Shown here piece by piece: positions 26,951 through 37,328 of a stretch of 64,000 bases of DNA; positions within the stretch are counted from its first letter, which is position 1; each line of letters begins with the position of its first letter. Origin of the DNA: Zonotrichia leucophrys gambelii (lineage: Eukaryota > Chordata > Aves > Passeriformes > Passerellidae); contig NC_088171.1 in the NCBI RefSeq assembly GCF_028769735.1, forward strand, positions 79,970,716 through 80,034,715, given 5' to 3'. Both the position numbers and the translations under genes were made by a program. The notes under the pieces are model-generated. The model was not told where the DNA came from. It made no database searches and worked only from the letters and a program-made list of their open reading frames with translations.

Positions 26951-29929
26951 ATTTAGTGATTTATTGTATGGAAATACTGATGAACCAAGCCATTTATTAA
27001 ACTGAAATTCACAGATATTAAACAAAGCTATATACATATATATATAAACAATGGAAAATTAAATACTGAAATTAAATGAGTGCTAATGATTCTAAGACAA
27101 GCTATGTGTAAGTACAGTGGGAAAAAAATTGTAACAGATGGGGGTTGGAAAGCCTGCCAAGTTAACCAAATCTTAATTCTGATACTTACTAAGTGATGAA
27201 TAAATCTAGAGAAAGCAATCTAAACATGCATCTAATCAGAAAAATCTATTTCAATTTACTTGTACTGTTTTACTTTATTCCCCACAATTTTATGCGCTAC
27301 AACATTTTAGGTTGAATTTGTTCCTCTATTTATTGTTTATTCATTCTAAGATAAAAGACCTGTATGCAGGACTTCAAATGTTCAAATCATTAGCCATATG
27401 GTCTTAACTCCCCATAAAAGGCACTTACACTGACATAAATTTCTGTGTTGTTTGAAAAATTCATTATTGCTCTCAATACTTCTGGATGTTGATACATCTT
27501 TCAGATACATGTTTCTTCAAATTTCCTGAAGATTTCTGCAATTTCATTCCGAATAATTGCTTTTGTAAATATCGCAGACTGTATTTTCTTGTAAACATGC
27601 TTATAATAGCTATATTATATTAACAAGATTAACATAAAATTGTAATTAATTTTCCTCTTTGACCTGACAATGCTGTGTTTTGATAAATGCTAAACTCTCT
27701 TGGTAGGTTAGTAGAGCTACAAAGGAAGGAATCAAATTGCTGGCCAATTAAATATAGAGCATAAAGAGCCAAGTAGAATAATTCAGGACTCTTTAATAAA
27801 TGAGTCATTTAAAATTGCAATATCTCATTTTCTTGACAAATATTCTAATGTGAAGAGAAAATGGCTAAATATTTATCCTTTCTCGTGACAGATAGTAAGA
27901 AATGGGGAAAGGATATTAAATTAATCTTATTATAGGCTTAATGTAAGTCTTTCCATTCTTCTTAATTTGTATTCTCAGCCCTCAAAATTTACAGAGACTT
28001 TGTTCATGTCCATATAGCTTGTATGAAGAAGGGACTTAGTGTGTCCATACTTCTATTTTTTCTCTTGGTAAGGCCCTTTACTGGGAGTTAAAATTAAGCT
28101 GTCCTTCAGGTATACAACCACTGTATAATACCTTAACCCCCAGTGTTCATGAGCCTCTTTCCCCTTTAATTTAGAATGTAATAGATTGCAGCAGGAACAG
28201 ATTCTCAGCAAAATTTGCATCTGTCCTTCCAGATTATTTCCCAGGAAGGTGGAACCACTCCTCACAAACTGGTGGGTGTCACAATTGTCAAAGCAGAAAC
28301 AACTTGTATCGGCTTCTACAGATTTTTGGCTTATGTAGTGGCACCAAATGTAGCCATAGATGTATGCGTTTCTTGGATTAAATAAATGTATTATTCTTTG
28401 AACCATCCTAGTACTTCTAAGAATCTGACAGATTCAACAGAAGAAAAACAATCTAGAAAAGGACAGCCAGTCACTGGTGCACAGGTGTCACATTTTCTGA
28501 TCATATCAGATACTAACCATAAATATTAAAATATGTGGAATAGGTTATTAACAAGAACATTTTTCTGTAGTGAATTTTTAAATTATCTTCTGTGCAACAT
28601 TGAATAGCTTTAAGTCTCTCCTGAACTCTCAGCTTCTTCCCCAGAGAAACAAGTCACTTCATGTATCTCTTTGACTGTCAAAACTCTTGGGCCATTTCTG
28701 CCAAAGCAAAAAATAAAAAGGTAGCAGTCTCTAAATGTTGAACTTATATAAAAATTGAAGTTTCACTGACAGTTGCAGCCAGGGAGGTATGAGAAATAAT
28801 TTATTACAAGTAAAACTGTTGCATGGTCAAATTTAAATATGTGTCCACAGAAAAAAAGTCATTGGTAATCCCAGAGCTCACAGAATTACAATTTCTGTAC
28901 AACCACAAAGGGGATGCTAAGATTATATGATGACTTGGTCAGAGTATCTCCAACAGATCACTGCCATAACTTCAAAGCTGCTGTTTTAAAGAATTATTTT
29001 GATGAGGACTTCTCCTCTAATGGTGTTAGTTGGGAATGCTCCCTCACTTTTTCCTCTCCAAAGAGACACTTTGAAGTTGTTATATCTTGAAAATTATCTC
29101 CCATTCAGGAATTGTGTCACTCATAAAGCAGGCTTAACTGCTCTTAAGTCCTCTGTCTGCTGATGTCCTTCAAAAAATATAAAAGTATATTCTCATACCA
29201 CTAAGCCAGTTTTAATATGCTTATGTAAAAAACTTTCTCCTTTATATTAGGGGAGGATAACACAGTTGATGAAGCCAGATCCATGCATGTTGTTTTGAAG
29301 GGCTCTTGGGAACAATTCTCTGTCACCCTGTACTTATGACAATGGTATTGATAAAGTTTCCAAATTTGTCCTTCATTTAATGAGAAATATCTGCATTTCT
29401 CCACCCTTTGATGAGAAGTCCTTTCTTGGAATTCTCTGCTGAGTGTAAGGATGGCTGCCTTGGGAACTATCAAGCATTAAGTATAACCTGTTTATTTCTA
29501 GAAACTGCATAATATGCTCCATCAATCTATCTATGCTTGCTTCCCCTACAAGTAGTTTGCTACTTGTTCAAATAGGACAACCAGAAATTACCTGTCTCAA
29601 TGGATTTTTCAAGAGTTTGAAATTACACTTCTGCTCCTTTTAAAATTTCCAGATTCACCTGAATAGGAGTAAGAAAATATTTTTTATTTGGATTAACTGT
29701 AAAAGATGGAGGTGGAATCTGTTCCATATTGTCTCACTTGACGGCATAGGGATTCATTTAGCAGCCTCCAATTTCTTACCTAGTCTTTTAGCAGGGTCAG
29801 TTTCAGTAGATGTATAAATTTGCATGCAACAAATATAAAAAAATTCTTCATCGAAGCCCTCAGTAAGTAACTTTGGCGTCACTGTCCAAATAATTTTTTA
29901 GCTCTCATGCACTTTTTTCATCATATTGC
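26951..29929. other. AT-rich single-copy stretch, no gene seen
   Basis: About 3 kb. There is a short AT array near 27030-27046. A 117-codon minus frame (28053-28406) with several Cys residues has no recognisable domain. I treat it as chance because the upstream sequence shows no promoter logic and the composition is background. Confidence 0.5.
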
Positions 29930-30060
29930 TGGGTTTTTTGGTGGTGATATGTGGGGATTTTTTGGTTTTCTGTTGATCTTGGTTGGTTGTGGGTTTGGTG
30001 GTTTTTAGCAGGGGGTGGTTTGTTGGGGTTTTTTTTATTTTGGTTTGTTTTTTGTTTGTG
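29930..30060. repeat. G/T-rich low-complexity tract
   Basis: About 130 bases dominated by G and T (GGTTGG, GGGTTTGGTGG, TTTTGG units). It produces a 128-codon minus-strand Lys/Thr/Pro-rich pseudo-frame (29898-30284) that is not a gene. Runs of GG and GGG could form G-quadruplexes on the plus strand. Confidence 0.9.
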
Positions 30061-30239
30061 GTCATATGTGTTTTACTGAAGAGCAATAAATCTAATCCAG
30101 AAGTTACATTCTCTGCATGATGGAGAAATACCTTGTAGGCATGTTTGCGCTCATTTTTAAAAAGTTGACACCTCCAAAAATATTTGCTAAAAAAATAAAA
30201 GAACCAACTAAAACTGAGTAACAGCTCAGTAAGTTTCCT

Positions 30240-30260
30240 GGGGGGGCGGGGGGGGGGGGG
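30240..30260. repeat. G-run: G7-C-G13
   Basis: Twenty of 21 bases are G. With the GT tract 180 bp upstream this makes a locally very G-rich plus strand. An intramolecular G-quadruplex is expected from such a run. Its exact length is likely to be a sequencing uncertainty. Confidence 0.9.
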
Positions 30261-32859
30261 AAGGATTGCTTTCAACCCTTCCAAATACGGAGGCCTGGGA
30301 GGTGGTTAGAGTTAAGTCCTTTATGCATGTGTACTTATTGCAATAATGCAAATACTACAATATTCCAGTCCCTTCTGCTTCATTGTGTAATTGTGCCAAG
30401 TAATAAATCTTGAAAAAAATAGTTTTCTTCCAGAAATTTGATTACCCATAATTCTTGGATATAGGGACACATAGGCTAAAATACAAGTTTTAATTAATGA
30501 CTCAACTTTTTTTTTCCTGGGACCTGGTATTCAGGATCATTTCTACTTACCTGACTGCTGCCAGCAGGCCTACCTAGAAATTCAAGAAAATATTGAAAAA
30601 ATGAGGTTAAATACTCCATGGATTCTTATATTAAAATAATTTACTTAGCAAATTAATATTTTTTTCTTGCAAGCATTTTTTTCCTTTGCAATGATATGGA
30701 CTATTTGGTCATGTAGATTATAATATCGAGTGCATGTTTGAGCCAGTACACAGAACTACATGATTTCTTTTTTAATTTTCTCAATTAATTGACAATATTA
30801 ATTCACAGAAAACACATCTTGACATTCTAGAGATTAGTATTAGATTTTAGCGTCAGTAAGATATCTCAAATTTATGGCACTGGAAACCTGTTTAGAAGCA
30901 CAAATGGATTGGAAAGACAGGATTGGGGCCATAGTATGGCAAAATAATTCTCGGTATAGCAAAGCTATTACAGAAACCTGAGCACCAATGGAAGGATGCA
31001 GAGACTTAAACTAAGGCACACTAAGGAAAATGAGAAAGTGTCATGGCTAAAAAAAATCACTAAAAAAAAAGATTAGTTTCTACTGACATTGTGTGATTCA
31101 AACTTTCTCAAAAGAAACTAAAGTGGAAGTACCACTGGATGTCAAATGCTGAGGTGACTCAGAAATAAAACTTTTTTTCTAAGGTGTTCAAATTTTAAGG
31201 CAGTCAGATAGACTCTACTGAAATAAATTTTGATCAATAAAATCTGTCATATACATCGAAGTGCTGTCCCTGGTGATTCCACATCTGTGGCTCTGTCATT
31301 TAATTTGCACAGTATTAGCTGGACATTGCTAATGCTGTATGCTAGTTACACAAAAGCAATTCTGTTATAGAAAGGTTTTGATGTTGGAGGGACTCATGTG
31401 ATCTGCTCATGACTAGTGTTAGGTTTTGCTACACCTGAATTGACCCACCTCTTCTGAGAGAATCAAAAAGCTCTTCCTGAAAAGAATGAGGGTGAAAAAT
31501 TACTCTGAGGAGTAGCTAAAAAACAAAATGAACAAACCAAACCAAAAAACCCCTAACCAAACAACAAAAAACCCCATCACTAAAGGATTAAGTGGTTAAA
31601 AGTATAAGGAGAATGCCAGTGGAAAACAGAGTGAAACACCCTTGGCAGCATGTGTTTCTGTCTATAAGTAGCCAAGGAAGGATGAAATGCAAGAAATGTT
31701 TTTTTTTCCAAAGATGTGACAAGCCAAGTGACTGTAAATAATCTTCCTCCCACCCCCACATCATCTTCTTCCCACAGTGTTCCAGACAGTTGGGCTGGAG
31801 GGGATCAGGATGAATCTGGCAAGGGAATTCTGTAACTTTGGTAGCACACCGAGAGAGGAGTAAAATGGGGGGATATGTGTACACACAATACAGACTACGT
31901 GGGGCTTTTTTCCATATTACAGAAGTTCCCTTCACCAGGAGAATGAATACCAGCTTTCCAGGAATTGGACCCAGGCAGTGACAATGTCCAGGCTGAGTCT
32001 GTCCTGGAGTGTAGTTGTGCACACTGCCAGCACCAGCTGTGTGAGCGGGCTCTCAGTGGAGGAGTTCCCAGAGCTCCTGGGTGGCTCTCTTCCCCTCTGC
32101 TGACTTTGCCTCATCTTGGTCTTCATCCACCAGCCTTTCTGTGAGGGAGCAGCAATGGGCTAAACCCAGCCTGTAGTGATAGTGTGGAGAAAATCTTGGG
32201 AAGAAAGGAAATTCTGGGCCTGCACATTACATTTGCCACTTTAGAAAAGGCCTGACTCGTATTGTACATGTTATTGCCAGAGTTCGAATTTGGAAATGAC
32301 AATAATCACTCACCAGTGATGATGAGACCTCTGTTCCTTTTCATGGAAAAACAGCATCAAAAGAAAATGCACTGACTATTCCCACTTAAATAATCACTTG
32401 TTAAAGTAATAGTTTGTATAAAACTAAAAAATAAATGCAATTTAAAAAAAACATTTCCAGACCCTTTTTTTCAACATGGAACTACAGTTTTGTGGAATGT
32501 CTTCAGAAAAATGCTGTGTAGGAGAGAGTGAAGCCTTTGCCCTCCTTTGAGGAAGAGATGATGGGGAAGAGTAACTGAGGAGAAGATGAGATGAAGTGTG
32601 GATGGCCAGCGTTTGTCACCCATCTGTACTCCTCGATGTCTCACAGACACACAAGGTGAGCAAAACATCCTTTCCTAAGATCCCCTTCTGCACTGGTGCT
32701 AGACAGGAGCTTTGGCTCACTGGCCATGGCTTGGAACTGTTCCATTTTTTTACCATTTTCCCATTTTACATCATCCCTTCCTTCCCACAAGATTATGGGT
32801 GCTGAAAGAGCACAGAAGGATTCTAGAGGATACCTGTTTTTCTCTTCTCTTTAGTATCT
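30261..32859. other. Single-copy stretch with a GC-richer patch, no gene seen
   Basis: AT-rich sequence with an A/C tract at 31517-31576 and a GC-richer block at about 31740-32160. The minus strand of that block is open for 144 codons (31588-32022), overlapped by a 64-codon frame (31932-32126). The translation has no recognisable domain, many Cys and Trp residues and no coding-like bias. It may be an old LTR or other repeat, but I could not identify LTR ends. Confidence 0.4.
31517..31576. repeat. A/C low-complexity tract
   Basis: Sixty bases of irregular CAAA, CCAAA and CCCC units; same class as the tract at 19242-19335. Confidence 0.8.
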
Positions 32860-33010
32860 GATCCTAGAGCCATTGTTTACAAATTCTTTTTGAAGTTGCT
32901 GGTAGCATCTGCCTCTGCAGCTTCTTGCAGCAATACTTTCCATAATTTCACTACTTACTGTGTAAAGAAGCACTTTCTTCTGCCTTTTAGATTCATTGCT
33001 TCATAGCTTT
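32860..33010 (-). mobile_element. Possible ancient CR1/L3-like relic
   Basis: The stretch has the layout of an old amniote LINE 3' region read antisense: 'cctctgcagcttcttgc', then 'ccataatttcactactt', then 'ctgtgtaaagaagcac', then 'tttcttctgcc'. It resembles remembered antisense CR1-class repeats shared by birds and reptiles ('...ttccacag...ctgtgtgaagaag'). Divergence is high and the boundaries are vague. Random similarity is possible. Confidence 0.35.
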
Positions 33011-34029
33011 CTAAAAATATACTGGCTTTTAAAAAACAAATATATTGTAATGAGTTTTAAATTCATCTAACTTTTGGAAAACTCAAGAAAGATTAAGTGG
33101 CATATTGTGTTATAAACCAAATTATTAGTTACAGTTGTTATAGTTTTAATGAATATTATTTGGTATATAAATCAGCATTCTGATTTTCTGAGGGGATCCT
33201 ACAAAAACAACCATTTCCACTGGGGTCCTACTCGAAGGCAATTTAATAGAATATAACAAAGTAATTTTTTAGTGGTAAGTTAATAAATCCTGGCATATAT
33301 GTTAGGATGCTGTCCATGGCTACTTTATCCTGGCACAGTAATGCCATAGCCTTTCTTCCAGTGAAGTGCTTCAGTAACATGGTTTATACGTGAGGTATTT
33401 AGTTCCAAATTATTAATGACAGCAGGAAATATATGAAATGTTCATGCTACAAATTGTGCTTCAATATATAGATAGAATTCCACGTGCCTAGGTGCAAAAA
33501 TACAGTATAAGGGCTTGGAATTTTAAATATCTGAAATATGAACATTGGTTTTACATTTTAAGCCAGGGCAAGCATTCATATCAACAACTAACTTTTAGTT
33601 CGTTTTTTAGCAGCTGAGGCAGAGAAGTATTCTGGACTGTGGTTTTACTTTTTCTTAGAGCTGTCCAAACCTGCTCTGGACTGAAAAACACTGGGACCTC
33701 ACACCTGTGGCCCACTGGGGCCCAGGAGATGGCATTTTCCAGTGCAGGAGGGAATGTGACAGACTGAGTCAGCTGAGCTACACCCCACTACAAGGACTTT
33801 CTGAATTTGCCATCTCTTCAGAACAGTGAGAGGTTTTATTGTTCAATATTATTCATTTTTTTATGCTTTTGAATACTTTGCTTGCCTAAAAAACAGTTTT
33901 TTCCACTTTTCTCCAAGGAAATATTTCCCCAAACTAGCTGGGGGGGGGAACACCACGACACCACTTGAATTTGCTTTTCTATGGAGACCTCTAGGAAATT
34001 ACAGAGGTTTCCTCCCAATTTTTGCCCTA

Positions 34030-34061
34030 AACCAGAACATTATTTTTAGGATGTTCTGGTT
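34030..34061. repeat. Perfect 11-bp hairpin
   Basis: AACCAGAACAT (34030-34040) and ATGTTCTGGTT (34051-34061) are exact inverted copies around a 10-nt AT-rich loop. The half-site AGAACA resembles a steroid-receptor half-site, but the 10-nt spacing does not fit the 3-nt spacing of a glucocorticoid element. Confidence 0.7.
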
Positions 34062-34287
34062 CATTTGGTCCTATAATTGTATGTTGAAGGAGCTATACTG
34101 ACTCACAGAAGAATAATACTAAGAGATGTTCAGTTGCCTCATTGTAGAAACCAATGATTTTTTTCTCCTCTCTGTGACCAGAGCCACAGTTTCAAAGAAA
34201 TAGCAAGCTATCCTTCTTAAATGTTTTTCTGAAAACTTCAGGAATGTGAGATTGTGTAGTTTGCCAAGTTAGGCTCTTAAGCAGCTT

Positions 34288-34335
34288 GGGTTGTTTGTGT
34301 TTTTTGTTTGTTTTTTTTTTTTAAATTTGGTTTGA
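34288..34335. repeat. T-rich tract with T12 run
   Basis: GGGTTGTTTG, T runs and a T12 run (34311-34322). Low complexity only. Confidence 0.8.
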
Positions 34336-34813
34336 GGAGTTTGTTCCCAAAATACCCTGACATGGCTGAATATATAGCGAAATCATTAAGAGAATGCTCA
34401 TTACTTTTAGTGGAACAAAGTGTTCAGTTCAACTCTTAATCCAGTGTTTTGATACATTTCATGAACCAGGTGGAAAAGAGCAAGAAACAGTGAAAAATGA
34501 AAAAAAAAACCCCAAACAATTCCCTTTACAGAAACAATGGCTACAACTTTTAGAATTCAACAGAGGTTATACTAACCTCTTACTGTTAATAACAAATGCC
34601 TGCTAAAGAAACATGGAAGTTAACTGACCACAGACAAGCAGAAGCAGACCATTAAAGGACTCCAAAGAGCAAAAAATGGAAGGGAAATTCTGAAACACTG
34701 CTGGTGAACTATTGATATTCCTGTTATGGAGTGAAAATATTGATGGACAGAAGTTCTAAGACTCAATTCAAATTACGCTTTCCTGAATTTAGGAGCTTTT
34801 TAACATAGAATAA

Positions 34814-34859
34814 GTAATCTGTTGTCTGTCAGAGATGTAATCCGTTGTCTGTCAGAGAT
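34814..34859. repeat. Tandem duplication, 23 bp x 2
   Basis: Two adjacent 23-bp units (34814-34836 and 34837-34859) differ at a single base (T or C after the AATC). The high identity points to a recent duplication, probably polymorphic. Confidence 0.92.
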
Positions 34860-35789
34860 AGTCATGTCATATACACAAATGAAATAAAGCTATCTAATCA
34901 TTTTCTATAGAGTTTCAAAATTTTCTGTTAAAGTACCCATGGGTAATTAATGTCAGAGACCATTTAACTACCTTAGAAATCAAACATTTCCTCTCATGCT
35001 GACTCATGATGCTGGAATGCTTGAGAAGAAATCAGTTGCTTGCAGCAAGCACTAAGCGCAAATAATTCATTTAGGTATCACACATCCTTACAGTCACCTG
35101 CTAAGGCAAGCATGAGGCATTAAATTTCTGCAGTCTTTTACTGCCAATGACTTTTTCATTTTTATCCTTAAATACTGATTAAAGTGTTGGAATTGAGAGA
35201 TTACATCAAGTTAAACTACACCTGAAGAAAATTAAATATATAGAGAGAAAAAAGAGAAGATGCCAATGTTAAAATTTTGACGCAGTTGTGTATCTGTTTT
35301 CCGTTCTGTAGCAGATCCCTGAAATATGACATAAAACCTGAATAGTTCTAAGAACTAACTCTACTCTTATTGTGTGAACAGCCCCCTTTATAAAATCATA
35401 GATGAGCATGATTTCCTTACCTGCTGAATTCAGATCTGTTAGGTTTTTGAATCAGTAAAAGGATGTTAACAAGGAATTGTGATGTCCAAATGTCTTTTTT
35501 AAAGGATTTTGTCAAGACTATATGCTATACCTGTTCTGCTATTCATGTGGATTTAGCCAAGCTTTTGTTAAAAAAAGATTGGGAGCTTGCTATGCCTTTA
35601 GGGGTTCCCAAAAAAATCCAAAATAAAGCAAAGGAGGGCTATTAGATTGTGATAATCTCAAAATTGCCACAGTTATACCTTATTTCCTACAGAAGCTCTT
35701 TAGCTGAAAACATGTTTAAGAAGGAAAGAAGACATAAACAACCCACCAGAAGAGAGTGAAAAACTGATTTAAAGCATCCAGCTCATCTG

Positions 35790-36165
35790 GCTTTTTGTAG
35801 CCCATGGCAGTATGAGATCCATCATCACCCCCTGAGGAACTCCACTCCTGATCAGTTACCAGTTTGACTTTGAGCCATTAACCACCACCCCCTGAGCTTG
35901 GCAATTTAGCCAGACACCCACCCATCTCTGGTCCATCTGTCCAGGTCTTAGAAGCTTATCTGTGAGAAGGCTATCAGGGAGACTGTGTCAAAAGCCTTGC
36001 TAAAATCAAGGAAAATGACAACCTCTGTTCCTAGAAAATAATTTTTATAGACAGCAACCAGATTGGTCAAATGGGACTTACCCTTGACAAATTGATGTCG
36101 GCTTTTCCCAATGACGTTCTTGTCCTTCACATCCTTCCACAAGTACCTGCTCTTGTTCTTTGTTT
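35790..36165 (-). mobile_element. CR1 LINE fragment covering the RT palm
   Basis: A minus-strand CR1 piece that keeps the core of the reverse transcriptase. Read on minus it gives a 'FVKGKS.LTNLVA' stretch, then RT motif A as 'LDFSKAFDTV' (36022 down to about 35981, first catalytic Asp intact). After a damaged stretch with stops comes RT motif B as 'SGVPQG' (35846 down to 35829). The FADD box lies beyond the left edge and is missing, so the copy is truncated on both sides. The open frame of 64 codons (35948-36142) is the best-preserved RT frame in the window. The element cannot encode an active enzyme. Confidence 0.9.
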
Positions 36166-36796
36166 TATGGTTCAGGGTGTAAATTGCTTTCCCAGATGTT
36201 GAGCTCCAAGGGCTTCATATTATGGTATTTTTTGACACATATGAAAGGTATTTATAAGACTATTGCTGAATACTCTAATATCATCCCAAAATAAATTTAC
36301 AGTTAAAAATTAATAGAATATATTAATGTTTTTAACTTTAGTAAAAACTGTAGTCTTTTATTAGAAATTTGTTTGGTAAATTAATATTTTACTTCCTTAT
36401 GGCTGAATTTGAAGATAAATTTTGACTATTTTTCTTTTTAAAACATGAAAAATAAAAAAAAAATCTTATTAAGAGAATGCATTTACTGTAACATACTTCC
36501 AGATACTTACAGCAAGCCAACTTTCAAAAAAATAGTGAGTGCTATTTGCAAGAATTATGTATTTCTAGTTCTTAATCGGTGTTGAAAATTTTCCTTTGTC
36601 CTTTGTTGCCTTCTTGAGATTTTCTAAAGATCTTGTGGCTTTAAGTAGTTTGACTATTTTTGATGATCTCTTAAAGCTTTTGTACTTGCTTGGGAGCAGA
36701 GAAAGCTGAATGTCACTGCTCTGTCAAATGTAGGTGAGTGATGTCGCATTACGGTCAGTGGCTGTTTGGAGCCAGAGGGAGCAATAGACTGGTGAG

Positions 36797-36820
36797 ATAT
36801 ATATATATATATATATATAT
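36797..36820. repeat. (AT)12 microsatellite
   Basis: Pure AT array of 24 bp; likely polymorphic. Confidence 0.95.
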
Positions 36821-37187
36821 CCAAGGCATAGAAACAGGAAAATAAAATAAAGAATGAAATTGCTATTAAAATTATAGAAGCATCATTCCCCTCCACTGCA
36901 AGTCAAAATGCTGACATTAACAATTTATTTCATCTCCACCTACCCCAGGGCCCTTTACTGTCCTTTTTTATAGCTCTAGAAACTATCACAAACCTTTACA
37001 GAACCAGGTTTTGAAGTTTGTGCATGTGAGTTTCGAATGTTAAACGTGTGGCTTGACAGGAGACAGCATACAAAGTTCTACATTTGGGCTTTTTTGTTGC
37101 TGTTGTTTTGCCAGTAAAACACTTATTTGGGGAACTTTCTATGTGCATAATTTTACATAAGTAAGGCGTGATAAGGGGGAAGGAAAT

Positions 37188-37328
37188 CACTCCTTTCAGG
37201 CAGTTGTAGAGATGATAAGGTTACCCCTGAGCCTCCTTTTCTCCAGGCTAAATAGGTCCATTTCCCTCAGCTGGTCCCCCTAAGACTTGTGCTCCAGACT
37301 CTTTATCAGGTTTATTGCTCTTCTAATG
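37188..37328 (-). mobile_element. CR1 LINE, short ORF2 C-terminal fragment
   Basis: The plus strand shows antisense CR1 blocks: 'ggcagttgtagagatgataa', 'cctgagcctccttttctcc', 'aggctaaatagg', 'gacttgtgctccaga' and 'tttattgctcttct'. This corresponds to the end of CR1 ORF2 read on minus. Only about 140 bp remain and both ends are truncated. It lies 1.0 kb from the RT-palm fragment in the same orientation. The two do not continue each other closely enough to prove one insertion. Confidence 0.85.

Larger units (their letters stand above)
33011..35789. other. Single-copy stretch, no gene seen
   Basis: About 2.8 kb. It contains a perfect 11-bp hairpin (34030-34061), a T-rich tract (34288-34335) and a 23-bp tandem duplication (34814-34859). 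Open frames up to 91 codons (33826-34101) lack motifs. Confidence 0.5.

Noticed and set aside
26771..27037. Lys/Asn/Pro-rich minus frame
   Set aside because: Product of the G/T-rich tract read on the other strand.
28053..28406. 117-codon minus open frame with several cysteines
   Set aside because: No recognisable motif spacing for a zinc finger or secreted protein, and background base composition.
29898..30284. 128-codon minus open frame
   Set aside because: Its second half is the translation of a G/T low-complexity tract (Lys, Thr, Pro, Asn repeats).
31588..32022. 144-codon minus open frame as a protein-coding gene
   Set aside because: No domain, no coding-like composition and no visible splice or promoter context. 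Length is within chance for a GC-richer patch in 64 kb. Kept only as an unexplained patch.
35790..37328. CR1 pieces at 35.8 and 37.2 kb as one element split by an insertion
   Set aside because: Both are minus-strand, but the 1-kb spacer shows no inserted element. The C-terminal piece also lies on the wrong side: for one minus-strand CR1 it should be left of the RT palm, and it is to the right.
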